From Saccharopolyspora indica (GTDB lineage Bacteria; Actinomycetota; Actinomycetes; Mycobacteriales; Pseudonocardiaceae): a stretch of 64,000 nt of DNA. Below the pieces are notes generated by a model, which ran no database searches, was not told where the DNA came from, and saw nothing but the letters and a program-made list of their open reading frames with translations. Below are positions 9,744-19,923 of the stretch, piece by piece. The position numbers and the translations under genes were made by a program. The first letter of the stretch is position 1; every line of letters starts with the position of its first letter. The stretch is from NCBI RefSeq assembly GCF_027853965.1, contig NZ_JAQGLB010000026.1, positions 1 through 64,000 of the forward strand. The letters run 5' to 3'.

Positions 9744-12700
9744 ATGGCCAACGAGGACCGGCTCCGCGACTACCTCCGGCGGGTCACCGCCGACCTGGAC
9801 CAGGCGCGCACCGCCCTGCGCGAGCACGAGCAACGGGCCGGCGAGCCCATCGCGATCGTCGGCATGGGATGCCGCTTCCCCGGCGGCATCGACGACCCGG
9901 ATGCGCTGTGGCAGCTGCTCGCCGAGGGCGGCGACGTGGTCGGAGGCTTCCCGACCGACCGGGGCTGGGACCTCGCCGGGCTCGCGGGCAACGGCGACGA
10001 CGGCCCCTGCCACGCCCGCGGCGGCGGCTACCTGGACGGGGCGGCGGATTTCGACGCGGAGTTCTTCGGGATCTCGCCGCGGGAGGCGCTGGCGATGGAT
10101 CCGCAGCACCGGCTGCTGCTGGAAACCTCCTGGGAGGCCTTGGAACGCGCGGGGATCGACCCGACCTCGCTGCGCGGCACCCGGACCGGTGTGTACGTGG
10201 GCGGCAACGGCAGCGACTACGCCGGACTGCTGCGCGAAGTGCCGGAAGGTGTCGAGGGCTACCTCGGCATCGGCAACGCCGCGTCGGTCGCGTCCGGTCG
10301 GATCGCGTACGTGCTGGGGTTGGAGGGGCCTGCGCTGAGCGTGGACACGGCGTGCTCGTCGTCGCTGGTCGCGCTGCACCTCGCCGCGCAGGCCCTGCGC
10401 GCGGGTGACTGCTCGTTGGCGCTGGTCGCCGGAGTGACCGTCATGTCCACGCCCGGCTTCCTGGTCGAGTTCAGCAGGCAGCAGGGACTCTCGCGCGACG
10501 GCCGGTGCCGCGCCTACTCCGACGCGGCCGATGGAACCGGGCTCGCCGAGGGTGTGGGTGTTGTGGTGTTGGAGCGGTTGTCGGTGGCGCGGGGTTTGGG
10601 TCGTCGTGTGTTGGGTGTGGTGCGGGGTTCTGCGGTGAATTCGGATGGTGCGTCGAATGGTTTGACGGCGCCGAGTGGTCCGTCGCAGGAGCGGGTGGTG
10701 CGGCGGGCGTTGGTGGTGTCGGGTGTGTCGGCGGGGTCGGTGGATGTGGTGGAGGGGCATGGGACGGGGACGGTGTTGGGGGATCCGATTGAGGTGCAGG
10801 CGTTGCAGCGGGTGTATGGGCGGGGGCGTTCGCGGGATGTGTTGTTGGGTTCGGTGAAGTCGAATGTGGGTCATGCGCAGGCGGCTGCGGGTGTTGCGGG
10901 TGTGATGAAGATGGTGTTGGCGATGCGGTGGGGGGTGGTGCCTGCGTCGTTGCATGTGGGTGGGGTGTCGTCGCGGGTGGAGTGGTCGGGTGGTGGTGTT
11001 GAGGTGGTGGATCGGGCGCGGGAGTGGCCGGTGGTGGTGGGTCGTCCGCGTCGTGCTGGGGTGTCGTCGTTTGGTGTGTCGGGTACTAATGCGCATGTCA
11101 TCCTCGAAGCCGCAGAGGAGTTCGACCCCACCGCCGTCGAGGGCTCGGACGAATCCGAAGTGGACGACTCGACGGGTGCGGTGCTGCCCCTGGTGCTCTC
11201 GGCCCGCACTCCGGAGGCGTTGCGGGAGCAGGCTGTTCGGCTGAGGGAGCGGTTGGACTCGCACCCTGCGCGGGCCGCGGACGTCGCGCGCACGCTCCTC
11301 GACGCCCGAGCGACTTTCGAGCACCGCGCAGTGGTGGTCGCCCGGGACCTCGACCGACTTCCCGTCGCGCTGACCGCCCTCGCCGAGGACCGGGAGATCC
11401 CTGAACTGCGCCAAGGCGCCGCTGAACCTTTGGGGAAGACGGTGTTCGTGTTTCCCGGTCAGGGTTCGCAGTGGGTTGGCATGGGGGTCGATCTGCTGGA
11501 GTCTTCGCCGGTTTTCGCCGAGCGGTTCGCGGAGTGCTCGGAGGCGTTGGAGCGTTTCGTCGAGTGGTCGCCGCGAGCGATGTTGGGCGATGAAGCTGGT
11601 TTGTCGCGGGTGGATGTTGTTCAGCCGTTGTTGTGGGCGGTGATGGTCTCGCTCGCGGCGGTGTGGGAGTCGTTGGGTGTGGGGCCTGATCTGGTGGTGG
11701 GTCATTCGCAGGGTGAGATCGCTGCGGCTGTGGTGTCGGGTGCGTTGTCGGTGGAGGACGGTGCCCGGATCGTTGCTCTGCGGAGTCGTGCTTTGGTCGC
11801 CTTGGCCGGTGGCGGTGGCATGGTTTCGATCGCTGAGTCTGCTGATCGTGTGCGGGAGCGGATTTCGCAGTGGGGTGAGCGTGTTTCGGTTGCCGCGGTG
11901 AACGGCCCCGCGGTGACGGTGGTCGCGGGCGAGCCGGGTGCGCTGGAGGAGTTGATCGCGGCGTGTGAGGCCGAGGACGTGCGGGCCCGGCGGATCCCGG
12001 TGGATTACGCGTCCCACTCCGCCCAGGTGGACAGGCTGCGCGACACGCTGCTGGAAGAGCTCGCGCCGGTCCGCCCCCGGGCGGGTCGTGTCCCGCTCCT
12101 GTCCGCAGTGACAGGTGAGCGGATCGACGGTGCCCAGCTCGACGCCGACTACTGGTTCCGGAATTTGCGCGAGCCGGTGGAGTTCGAGCGGGCGGTGTCC
12201 CGGCTGGTGGGGTCGGGGTGCGGGTTGTTCGTGGAGTGCTCGCCGCATCCGGTGCTGACGCTGGGTGTTCAGCAGACGGCGGAAGATGCTGTCGTGGTGG
12301 GCACTTTGCGCCGCGACGACGGTGACCTCGACCGGGTGCTGCTGTCCGCGGCGGAGGCCCACGTCGCCGGTGCCGAGGTCGACTTCAGCCCGCTGGTTCG
12401 CGGCGGCCGGATCATCGACCTGCCCACCTACCCCTTCCAGCGCAAGCGGTTCTGGCTCGAGCCGACCGCCACCGCGCGGGCGGGCGACCCCGTCGACCCG
12501 CTCCGCTACCGGGTCGGCTGGGTTCCGGTGACCACCGAGCGCAGCGACCTGTCCGGCCGCTGGCTCGTCGTCACCGACAACCCCGACGACCGGGCTGCTG
12601 CCGTGGTTTCGGCCCTGCGCGAGCACGGCGCCGACCCGGTGACCGTCACCGCCGCCGAAGCACCCGAGGCCGCCTCGGGTGCCGCGGGAATCCTTTCCCT

Positions 12701-14417
12701 GCTCGGCATCGACACCGCACCCGATCCCGAGCACCCCGCACTGGGCGCGGGCGAGGCAGCGACCCTCTCGCTCGTCCAAGGTCTCGCGGGCAGCACGGTC
12801 CCGCTCTGGCTCGCCACCCGCGGCGCGATCGGCACCGGACCGGCCGACCCGGTCACCGCGCCGGAGCAGGCCGGGATCTGGGGCATGGGCCGGGTCCTCG
12901 GCCTCGAACATCCCGAGCGCTGGGGCGGTCTGGTCGACCTGCCCGCCGAGTTCGACGCCGAGACCGGTGCAGCGCTCGCTGCCGCTCTCGCGGGCACCGG
13001 CGGCGAGGACCAGCTCGCCCTGCGCGGCAGGACAGTGCTCGCCGCTCGGCTGGCACGCGCGCCCCGCACCCTGCGCGGCGACCGGCGGTGGCGGCCTCGC
13101 GGCACCGTGCTGGTCACCGGTGGCACCGGCGTGCTCGGCCCGCACCTGGTGCGCTGGCTCGCCCGCAGCGGCGCCGAACACGTCGTGCTGCCCAGCAGGC
13201 GCGGGCCGGACATGCCCGGCGCGGCGGAGCTGACCGCCGAACTCGCCGAACTCGGCGTGCGGCTGACCATCGCCCGCTGCGACGTCGCCGACCGGTCCGC
13301 GCTGGCCGGTCTGCTCGACGGCCTCCGCGACGACCCCGCGCCGCTGCGCGCCGTGGTGCACGCTGCCGCGCACATCGGCCTGGCATCGCTGGAGAGCACC
13401 AGCACCGCCGACTACGCGCAGGTCTGCGCGGCCAAAGCCGGCGGTGCGCGGGCCCTCGACGAGCTGACCGCCGGGTTCGACCTGGACGCGTTCGTGCTCT
13501 TCTCCTCGATCGCCGGTGTCTGGGGCAGCGGTGACCACGCCGCCTACGCCGCCGCCAACGCCCACCTGGACGCGCTCGCACAGCACCGCAGGGCGCGAGG
13601 GCTGCCCGCCACCAGCATCGCCTGGGGAGTCTGGCGGGCGGTCAACCCGTGGGACGCCGATCGCACGATCGACGGCATCGACAACGACGAGCTGCGGGCC
13701 CGCGGCCTGCCGTTGATGGACCAGGAGCTCGCCCTGGCCGCGCTCGGGCAGGTCCTCGACGACGACGAGACCACCATCGTGGTCGCCGACGTCGACTGGC
13801 CCCGGTTCGTCCCGGTGTTCACCTCGACCCGGCCCCGCCCGCTGCTGGCCGACCTGCCCGACGTGCGCGCGCTCGACAGCTCCGCGGCCGCGGCACCGGC
13901 CGGCGACGACGGGCTGGCGGCCCGCCTGGCGGCGGTGCCGGACGACGAGGCCGAGAGGATCGTGCTGGCCCTGGTGCGCACGCACGCGGCCGCGGTGCTC
14001 GGGCACGACGGCCCGGACTCCGTCGATCCCCGGCGCCCGTTCCGCGAGTCCGGGTTCGACTCGCTGACCGCGGTGGAGCTGCGCAACCGGCTGCGCCGGG
14101 TGGTCGGCGGATCCCTGCCCGCCACGCTGGTCTTCGACCACCCCACACCGGCCGCGCTGGCCCGCTACGTCCGCTCCCGGCTCGCGCCCGAGCGGGCCGC
14201 GGCCGGCGGCGACGAGGTCGACCGGTTGGAGCGGGAGCTGTTCGGCCCGGGCGACGACGAGCGCCGGGACCGGCTGGCCGCCAGGTTGCGGGCGCTGCTG
14301 TGGCGGTGGGACGACCGCGCCGCGCAGCACCCCGACCAGCCGGGGGATGACGACCTCGACCGGGCCACCGGCGAGGAGTTCTTCGACCTTATCGACGCCG
14401 AGCTCGGCGGTGCCTGA
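9744..14417 (+). CDS. Modular type I polyketide synthase: KS-AT(methylmalonyl)-KR(A2-type)-ACP
   Basis: One module of 1557 aa: docking coiled coil (1-32), KS (Cys204), AT with GHSQGE and YASH (about residue 755, methylmalonyl-CoA), then KR (about 1120-1310) and ACP (Ser about 1440). The post-AT linker runs straight into the KR structural half, so there is no DH. The KR lacks LDD and has GVWGSGDH before the catalytic Tyr: the Trp places it in the A class, and His five residues later is the marker of A2 reductases, which accept the epimerised methyl branch. Predicted product is an L-configured beta-hydroxyl next to a 2S-methyl (inference from KR rules). The C-terminal tail GEEFFDLIDAEL is a docking helix. 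The ATG lies 40 bp after the previous stop, with GGGAGG upstream. Bases 10547-11116 are identical to a stretch of the preceding gene. Confidence 0.96.
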   Translation: MANEDRLRDYLRRVTADLDQARTALREHEQRAGEPIAIVGMGCRFPGGIDDPDALWQLLAEGGDVVGGFPTDRGWDLAGLAGNGDDGPCHARGGGYLDGAADFDAEFFGISPREALAMDPQHRLLLETSWEALERAGIDPTSLRGTRTGVYVGGNGSDYAGLLREVPEGVEGYLGIGNAASVASGRIAYVLGLEGPALSVDTACSSSLVALHLAAQALRAGDCSLALVAGVTVMSTPGFLVEFSRQQGLSRDGRCRAYSDAADGTGLAEGVGVVVLERLSVARGLGRRVLGVVRGSAVNSDGASNGLTAPSGPSQERVVRRALVVSGVSAGSVDVVEGHGTGTVLGDPIEVQALQRVYGRGRSRDVLLGSVKSNVGHAQAAAGVAGVMKMVLAMRWGVVPASLHVGGVSSRVEWSGGGVEVVDRAREWPVVVGRPRRAGVSSFGVSGTNAHVILEAAEEFDPTAVEGSDESEVDDSTGAVLPLVLSARTPEALREQAVRLRERLDSHPARAADVARTLLDARATFEHRAVVVARDLDRLPVALTALAEDREIPELRQGAAEPLGKTVFVFPGQGSQWVGMGVDLLESSPVFAERFAECSEALERFVEWSPRAMLGDEAGLSRVDVVQPLLWAVMVSLAAVWESLGVGPDLVVGHSQGEIAAAVVSGALSVEDGARIVALRSRALVALAGGGGMVSIAESADRVRERISQWGERVSVAAVNGPAVTVVAGEPGALEELIAACEAEDVRARRIPVDYASHSAQVDRLRDTLLEELAPVRPRAGRVPLLSAVTGERIDGAQLDADYWFRNLREPVEFERAVSRLVGSGCGLFVECSPHPVLTLGVQQTAEDAVVVGTLRRDDGDLDRVLLSAAEAHVAGAEVDFSPLVRGGRIIDLPTYPFQRKRFWLEPTATARAGDPVDPLRYRVGWVPVTTERSDLSGRWLVVTDNPDDRAAAVVSALREHGADPVTVTAAEAPEAASGAAGILSLLGIDTAPDPEHPALGAGEAATLSLVQGLAGSTVPLWLATRGAIGTGPADPVTAPEQAGIWGMGRVLGLEHPERWGGLVDLPAEFDAETGAALAAALAGTGGEDQLALRGRTVLAARLARAPRTLRGDRRWRPRGTVLVTGGTGVLGPHLVRWLARSGAEHVVLPSRRGPDMPGAAELTAELAELGVRLTIARCDVADRSALAGLLDGLRDDPAPLRAVVHAAAHIGLASLESTSTADYAQVCAAKAGGARALDELTAGFDLDAFVLFSSIAGVWGSGDHAAYAAANAHLDALAQHRRARGLPATSIAWGVWRAVNPWDADRTIDGIDNDELRARGLPLMDQELALAALGQVLDDDETTIVVADVDWPRFVPVFTSTRPRPLLADLPDVRALDSSAAAAPAGDDGLAARLAAVPDDEAERIVLALVRTHAAAVLGHDGPDSVDPRRPFRESGFDSLTAVELRNRLRRVVGGSLPATLVFDHPTPAALARYVRSRLAPERAAAGGDEVDRLERELFGPGDDERRDRLAARLRALLWRWDDRAAQHPDQPGDDDLDRATGEEFFDLIDAELGGA
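10547..11116 (+). repeat. 570-bp intra-cluster repeat, copy 2 (KS C-terminal half)
   Basis: Second copy of the segment at 5254-5823, in the same frame and position of the next PKS gene. A further matching block, also at offset 5293, lies upstream (about 4739-4850 and 10032-10143), so the two KS domains align without indels and alternate between identical and diverged patches, a mosaic typical of gene conversion. Confidence 0.9.
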
Positions 14418-17400
14418 ATGAGGGTGGACCTGATGGGCGAGAGCCACGCGACCGGGGCGCACGCGCCCCACGACCGACCCGGATCGGAGGAGGCGCGGCT
14501 GCGCGACTACCTCAAGCGGGTCACCACCGAACTGCGGTCCGCGCGACGCGACCTCGCGGCGGAGCGGGAGCGCCACCAGGACCCGGTGGCCGTCGTCGGC
14601 ATGGCGTGCCGGTTCCCCGGCGGTGTCGAGACCCCGGAGCAGCTGTGGGAGCTGCTGGCCGCGGGTGCGGACGTGATCGGCGAGTTCCCCGCCGATCGCG
14701 GCTGGGACGTCGACGCGCTGTACGACCCCGACCCGGACCGGCCGGGCCGGACCTACGTGCGGCACGGCGGTTTCCTCACCGACGTCGACCACTTCGACGC
14801 CGAGTTCTTCGGCATCTCGCCCCGCGAGGCCGCGGCCACCGACCCGCAGCAGCGGCTGCTGCTGGAGACCGCGTGGGAGGGGCTGGAGCGCGCCGGCATC
14901 GACCCGCTGTCGCTGGAGGGGTCGCGCACCGGCGTGTTCGTCGGCTGCCACTACCAGGACCACGGGACCCTGCTGCGCGGTGCGCCGGAGGGGTACGAGG
15001 GCTACGTCGTGACCGCGAGCAACACCAGCGTGGTCTCCGGCCGGATCTCCTACTGCCTGGGCCTGCAGGGGCCTGCGATCACAGTGGACACCGCCTGCTC
15101 CTCGTCGCTGACCGCGGTGCACCTGGCCGCCCAGTCGCTGCGCCAGGGGGAGAGCACGCTGGCCGTGGCGGGCGGGGTGGCGATCATGGCGACTCCGGCC
15201 TCGTTCACCGGCTTCAGCCGCCAGCGCGGCCTGGCCCGCGACGGCCGCTGCAAGGCCTTCGCCGCCGCTGCCGACGGCATGGGGCTGTCCGAGGGCGTCG
15301 GGCTGATCGTGCTGGAGCGGTTGTCCGACGCCCGGCGCAACGGCCATCCGGTGCTGGCGGTGATCCGCGGGTCGGCGGTCAACTCCGACGGCGCTTCCAA
15401 CGGGCTGACCGCGCCCAACGGACCGTCCCAGCGCGCCGTGATCCACCAAGCCCTGGCCACCGCCCGGCTCTCGCCGCACGAGGTGGACGCGGTGGAGGCG
15501 CACGGCACCGGGACCACGCTGGGCGATCCGATCGAAGCTCAAGCGCTGCTGGCGACCTACGGCCAGGACCGCACCGAGCCGCTCTGGCTGGGCTCGATCA
15601 AGTCCAACATCGGGCACGCCCAGACCGCGTCCGGGGTGGCCGGGGTGATCAAGATGGTGCTGGCGATGCGGCACGGCGTGCTGCCCGCGACCCTGCACGT
15701 GGACGAGCCGACGCCGCACGTGGACTGGTCGGCCGGAGCGGTGCGGCTGCTGACCGAGGCGCGGCCGTGGCCGGAGGTCGACCGGCCCCGGCGCGCGGGC
15801 GTCTCCTCGTTCGGGGTGAGCGGCACCAACGCCCACGTGATCCTGGAGAGCGCCCCGGACGACACCGGGGCGTCCACCGAACCGCGGACGGCAGGCCCGC
15901 TGCCCTGGCTGCTCGCGGCGCACAGCCGCGCCGCTCTGCGCGCGCAGGCGGCTCGGCTTGCCGAGCGCCTCTCCGCGGGCGAGGCACCCGCCGCGCTCGA
16001 CGTGGCCCGCTCACTGGCCACCTCCCGGTCCGCGTTCGCCCACCGCGCCGTTCTCGTCGGTGCCGACCGCGAAGCCCTGGTCGAGGACCTCGTCCACCTA
16101 GCCGACGACGCACCCGGCCCGCACGTGGCCGTCGGCGAGGCGGCAGACCGGGGCAGGACGGTGTTCGTGTTTCCGGGTCAGGGTTCGCAGTGGGTTGGTA
16201 TGGGGGTCGATCTGCTGGGGTCTTCGCCGGTTTTCGCCGAGCGGTTCGCGGAATGCTCGGAGGCGTTGGAGCGCTTTGTTGAGTGGTCGCCGCGGGAGAT
16301 GTTGGGCGATGAAGCTGGTTTGTCGCGGGTGGATGTTGTTCAGCCGTTGTTGTGGGCGGTGATGGTCTCGCTCGCGGCGGTGTGGGAATCGCTCGGCGTG
16401 AAACCCGATGCGGTGGTGGGACATTCGCAGGGTGAGATCGCTGCGGCCGTGGTGTCAGGTGCGTTGTCGGTCGAAGACGGCGCTCGGATCGTCGCGCTCC
16501 GGAGCAGTGCGCTGAAGGCTCTGGCCGGGCGTGGCGGCATGGTTTCGATCGCTGAGTCTGCTGACCGGGTGCGGGAACGCATTGCGGGCTGGGGTGAGCG
16601 TGTTTCGGTTGCTGCGGTGAACGGTCCGGCGGTGACGGTGGTCGCGGGCGAGCCGGATGCGCTGGAAGAGTTGATCGCGGCGTGTGAGGCCGAGGATGTG
16701 CGGGCCCGGCGGATCCCGGTGGATTATGCGTCTCATTCGGCTCAGGTGGAGAGTTTGCAAGATGAACTGCTGGCTGTCCTGGGGTCGGTGCGGCCGGTGG
16801 CGGGTCGTGTTCCGCTTCTGTCCACTGTGTCTGGTGTGGAAACCGATGGGTCGGATTTGGATGGCAAGTACTGGTTCCGGAATTTGCGTGAGCCGGTGGA
16901 GTTCGAACAAGCGGTGTCCCGGTTGGTGGGGTCGGGGTGCGGGTTGTTCGTGGAGTGCTCGCCGCATCCGGTGTTGACGCTGGGTGTTCAGCAGACCGCT
17001 GAGGATGCTGTCGTGGTGGGTACTCTGCGCCGCGACGACGGTGATCTCGACCGGGTGCTGCTGTCCGCGGCGGAGGCCCACGTCGCCGGTGCTCGCGTCG
17101 ACTTCAGCCCGCTGTTCCAGGGCGGTCGGCTCGTGGACCTGCCCACCTACCCCTTCCAGCACCAGTCCCACCGGCTCCCGGTCGGGGACGGGACCGACCT
17201 GGGCGGGGCCGGGCTGGACCCGGCCGGACACCCGCTGCTGGGTGCCCGGATCGACCACCCCGACGGCGCGGGCCTGGTGCTCACCGGGCGGTTGTCCCAG
17301 CGGACCCACCCCTGGCTGGCCGAGCACTCCGTGCACGGCACCGTGCTGCTGCCCGGCACCGCGTTCGTCGACCTCGCCGTGCACGCCGCCGATCTCGCCG

Positions 17401-19922
17401 GCTGCGACCACGTCGACGAGCTGACCCTGGCGGCGCCGCTGGTGCTGCCCGAGCGCGGGGCCGTGGTGCTGCGGGTCGCGGTGGGCGAGCCCGACGACAC
17501 CGGGGCCCGCGGTCTGACCGTCCACTCCCGCCCCGACGAGGACGGCGCGGAGTGGGCCGAGCACGCCACCGGCCTGCTCAGCGCGGCGGACCCCGCCGAC
17601 CAGGAGGCGGCCCGCGCCGCGGCCGACCTCGGCAGGGCCTGGCCCCCGGCAGGTGCCGAGGAGATCGACCTCACCGGCTTCTACGACGGCTTCGGCGACC
17701 GCGGTTACGGCCACGGCCCGGCGTTCCAGGGCCTGCGCGCGGCGTGGCGGCGCGGTGACGACGTCTTCGCCGAGGTCCGGCTGCCCGCCGACCACATCGC
17801 CGGGGCCGAGGGCTACGGCCTGCACCCGGCGCTGCTCGACGCGGCCTCCCACGCGCTGTCCCTGCGCCCGGCCTCCGGCGGCGACGAGCGCCCGCACCTG
17901 CCCTTCTCCTGGACCGGGGTCACCCTGCACGCCACGGGCGCCACCGCGGCCCGGGTGCGCGTCTCGCCGGCGGGCGACGACGCGGTGGCCATCGCGCTCG
18001 CCGACGACACCGGCGCCCCGCTGGCGACCGCGGACGCCTTGGTCGTGCGGCCGGTCGCCCCCGGTGGGCTGCGCTCCCGCAGCACCGGGCCGCTGTTCCG
18101 GGTGGCGTGGCGCGCCGAGCCGGTCCCGGCGGCCGAGACGCCCGGACTGCCGGTGGTCGCCGACGAGTTCGGGCTCGCCGAGGCGCTGCCCGGTGCCCGG
18201 ACGACCACCTTCGCCGAGCTCGCCGCCGACCCCGGGGAGGTCCCGCCGGTCGTCGTGACCTGCCTGACCGGTGGGACGGCGCACCCGGCCGAGGCGGCGC
18301 GCACCGGAGCCCGGCGGGCGCTGGAGCTGGTCCGCACCTGGCTGGCCGAGGAGCGGTTCGCCGACTCCTGCCTGCTGATCGCCACTCGCGGCGCCGTCCG
18401 CACCGGTTCCGGTGACCCGGCAGCCGATCTCGGTGCCGCTGCCGCCTGGGGCCTGCTGCGGACCGCGCAGACCGAGCACCCCGGCCGGTTCGTCCTGCTC
18501 GACCTCGACGACTCCGGGGTCCTGCCCGCGGCTGAAACCGCTGACGAGCCCCAGCTGGCCGTGCGCGGCGGGCAGGTGCTCGTTCCGCGACTGGTCCGGG
18601 TGCCCGCAGCCGAGCCGGTCCACCTCGAAGGCACCGTGCTGCTCACCGGCGCGGGTGGAACGCTCGGCGGGCTCGTCGCCCGCCACCTGGTCAGCACCCA
18701 CGGCGCGCGCGACCTCGTGCTCGCCTGCCGCCGCCCGGACGCGGTCGGCGAACTCGCCGCGGAGCTGCGCGATCTGGGCGCCGAGGTGCGGGTGACGGCC
18801 TGCGACGTGGGCGACCGCGGCCAGGTCGACGCCCTGGTCGCCGGGCTGACCGGCCCGCTGGCCGTGGTGCACCTGGCCGGGGCGCTCGACGACGGGATCG
18901 TCACCGCGATGACACCCGAGCGGCTGGACACCGCGCTGCGGCCGAAGGCGGACGCGGTGGTGCACCTGCACGAGGCGACCCGCGACCACGACGTGCGCGC
19001 CTTCGTGCTCTTCTCCTCGGCAGCAGGCACTTTCGGCAGCGCGGGCCAGGCGAACTACGCCGCGGCCAACGCCTTCCTCGACGCGTTCGCCGCCCACCGC
19101 CACGATCTCGGCCTGCCCGCGGTGTCCCAGGCGTGGGCGCTCTGGGCCGAGCGCAGCGGCATGACCGGGCACCTGACGGACGCCGACGTGGGCAGGATGA
19201 CCGACGGGGGCATGGTTCCGCTGGACACGGCCGAGGCCCTCGCGCTGTTCGACGCCTCTCTGGCCGCGCAGCACGCGGCGGTGGTACCCGTGCGCCTCGA
19301 CGCGACGCGGCTGCGCACGGGCGCCCCGGTGCCCCCGCTGCTGCGCGATCTGGCCCGGGGCCCCAAGCGCCGCACCGCGCGCAGCGGAGCGGCCGACGGC
19401 AGCGGGTTGCGCGAACGGCTCGCCGGTCTCGCCCCCGCCGACCGCGACCGGACGCTGCTCGACCTGGTCCGCCACCACGTGGCGACGGTCCTCGGGCACG
19501 CCTCGTCGGATTCGATCCGCTCCGGCCGCTCCTTCCAGGAGCTGGGCTTCGAGTCGCTGACCGCCGTCGAGCTGCGCAACCGGCTCGCCGCGGCGAGCGG
19601 GCTGCGGCTGCCCGCCACGCTGGTGTTCGACCACCCGAACCCGGCCGCGCTGGCCGCCCACCTGGGCACCCGGCTCGGCGCGGACCGACCCGCCCCGGCA
19701 CCCGCGGCAGGGAACGCCGAGCTGGACCTGCTGCGCCGGGTGCACGCGATCCCGCTGGAGCGGCTCCGGACCGCCGGGCTGCTCGACGACCTGCTCGCCC
19801 TGTCCGACGACCTCGCCGCGGAGCCCGCCGCGGAGCCCGCCGAGGACGCCATCGACGACCTGGACCTGGACGGCCTCGTGCGGCTCGCCCTCGACGGCGA
19901 ACCCGGCAGCGGGAGGAGCTGA
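14418..19922 (+). CDS. Modular type I polyketide synthase: KS-AT(methylmalonyl)-DH-KR-ACP
   Basis: One module of 1834 aa. It starts at an ATG directly after the previous TGA; a second ATG at residue 6 is possible. Domains: docking coiled coil (about 24-50, RLRDYLKRVTTEL), KS (Cys about 228), AT with GHSQGE and YASH (about 771, methylmalonyl), DH (about 938-1215) with intact HSVHGTVLLP and HPALLDAASHA, KR (about 1408-1585) with a true LDD motif (B-type), ACP (Ser about 1713). The ACP motif reads LGFESL rather than LGFDSL, but the carrier serine is present. Predicted result: a methyl-branched alkene. The C-terminal tail (DDLDLDGLVRLAL) differs clearly from the ELF-ID tails of the three upstream proteins, so this protein should use another docking code to reach its partner. 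The AT segment near 16150-17150 matches the AT of the second PKS gene almost base for base. Confidence 0.96.
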   Translation: MRVDLMGESHATGAHAPHDRPGSEEARLRDYLKRVTTELRSARRDLAAERERHQDPVAVVGMACRFPGGVETPEQLWELLAAGADVIGEFPADRGWDVDALYDPDPDRPGRTYVRHGGFLTDVDHFDAEFFGISPREAAATDPQQRLLLETAWEGLERAGIDPLSLEGSRTGVFVGCHYQDHGTLLRGAPEGYEGYVVTASNTSVVSGRISYCLGLQGPAITVDTACSSSLTAVHLAAQSLRQGESTLAVAGGVAIMATPASFTGFSRQRGLARDGRCKAFAAAADGMGLSEGVGLIVLERLSDARRNGHPVLAVIRGSAVNSDGASNGLTAPNGPSQRAVIHQALATARLSPHEVDAVEAHGTGTTLGDPIEAQALLATYGQDRTEPLWLGSIKSNIGHAQTASGVAGVIKMVLAMRHGVLPATLHVDEPTPHVDWSAGAVRLLTEARPWPEVDRPRRAGVSSFGVSGTNAHVILESAPDDTGASTEPRTAGPLPWLLAAHSRAALRAQAARLAERLSAGEAPAALDVARSLATSRSAFAHRAVLVGADREALVEDLVHLADDAPGPHVAVGEAADRGRTVFVFPGQGSQWVGMGVDLLGSSPVFAERFAECSEALERFVEWSPREMLGDEAGLSRVDVVQPLLWAVMVSLAAVWESLGVKPDAVVGHSQGEIAAAVVSGALSVEDGARIVALRSSALKALAGRGGMVSIAESADRVRERIAGWGERVSVAAVNGPAVTVVAGEPDALEELIAACEAEDVRARRIPVDYASHSAQVESLQDELLAVLGSVRPVAGRVPLLSTVSGVETDGSDLDGKYWFRNLREPVEFEQAVSRLVGSGCGLFVECSPHPVLTLGVQQTAEDAVVVGTLRRDDGDLDRVLLSAAEAHVAGARVDFSPLFQGGRLVDLPTYPFQHQSHRLPVGDGTDLGGAGLDPAGHPLLGARIDHPDGAGLVLTGRLSQRTHPWLAEHSVHGTVLLPGTAFVDLAVHAADLAGCDHVDELTLAAPLVLPERGAVVLRVAVGEPDDTGARGLTVHSRPDEDGAEWAEHATGLLSAADPADQEAARAAADLGRAWPPAGAEEIDLTGFYDGFGDRGYGHGPAFQGLRAAWRRGDDVFAEVRLPADHIAGAEGYGLHPALLDAASHALSLRPASGGDERPHLPFSWTGVTLHATGATAARVRVSPAGDDAVAIALADDTGAPLATADALVVRPVAPGGLRSRSTGPLFRVAWRAEPVPAAETPGLPVVADEFGLAEALPGARTTTFAELAADPGEVPPVVVTCLTGGTAHPAEAARTGARRALELVRTWLAEERFADSCLLIATRGAVRTGSGDPAADLGAAAAWGLLRTAQTEHPGRFVLLDLDDSGVLPAAETADEPQLAVRGGQVLVPRLVRVPAAEPVHLEGTVLLTGAGGTLGGLVARHLVSTHGARDLVLACRRPDAVGELAAELRDLGAEVRVTACDVGDRGQVDALVAGLTGPLAVVHLAGALDDGIVTAMTPERLDTALRPKADAVVHLHEATRDHDVRAFVLFSSAAGTFGSAGQANYAAANAFLDAFAAHRHDLGLPAVSQAWALWAERSGMTGHLTDADVGRMTDGGMVPLDTAEALALFDASLAAQHAAVVPVRLDATRLRTGAPVPPLLRDLARGPKRRTARSGAADGSGLRERLAGLAPADRDRTLLDLVRHHVATVLGHASSDSIRSGRSFQELGFESLTAVELRNRLAAASGLRLPATLVFDHPNPAALAAHLGTRLGADRPAPAPAAGNAELDLLRRVHAIPLERLRTAGLLDDLLALSDDLAAEPAAEPAEDAIDDLDLDGLVRLALDGEPGSGRS

Positions 19923-19923
19923 G

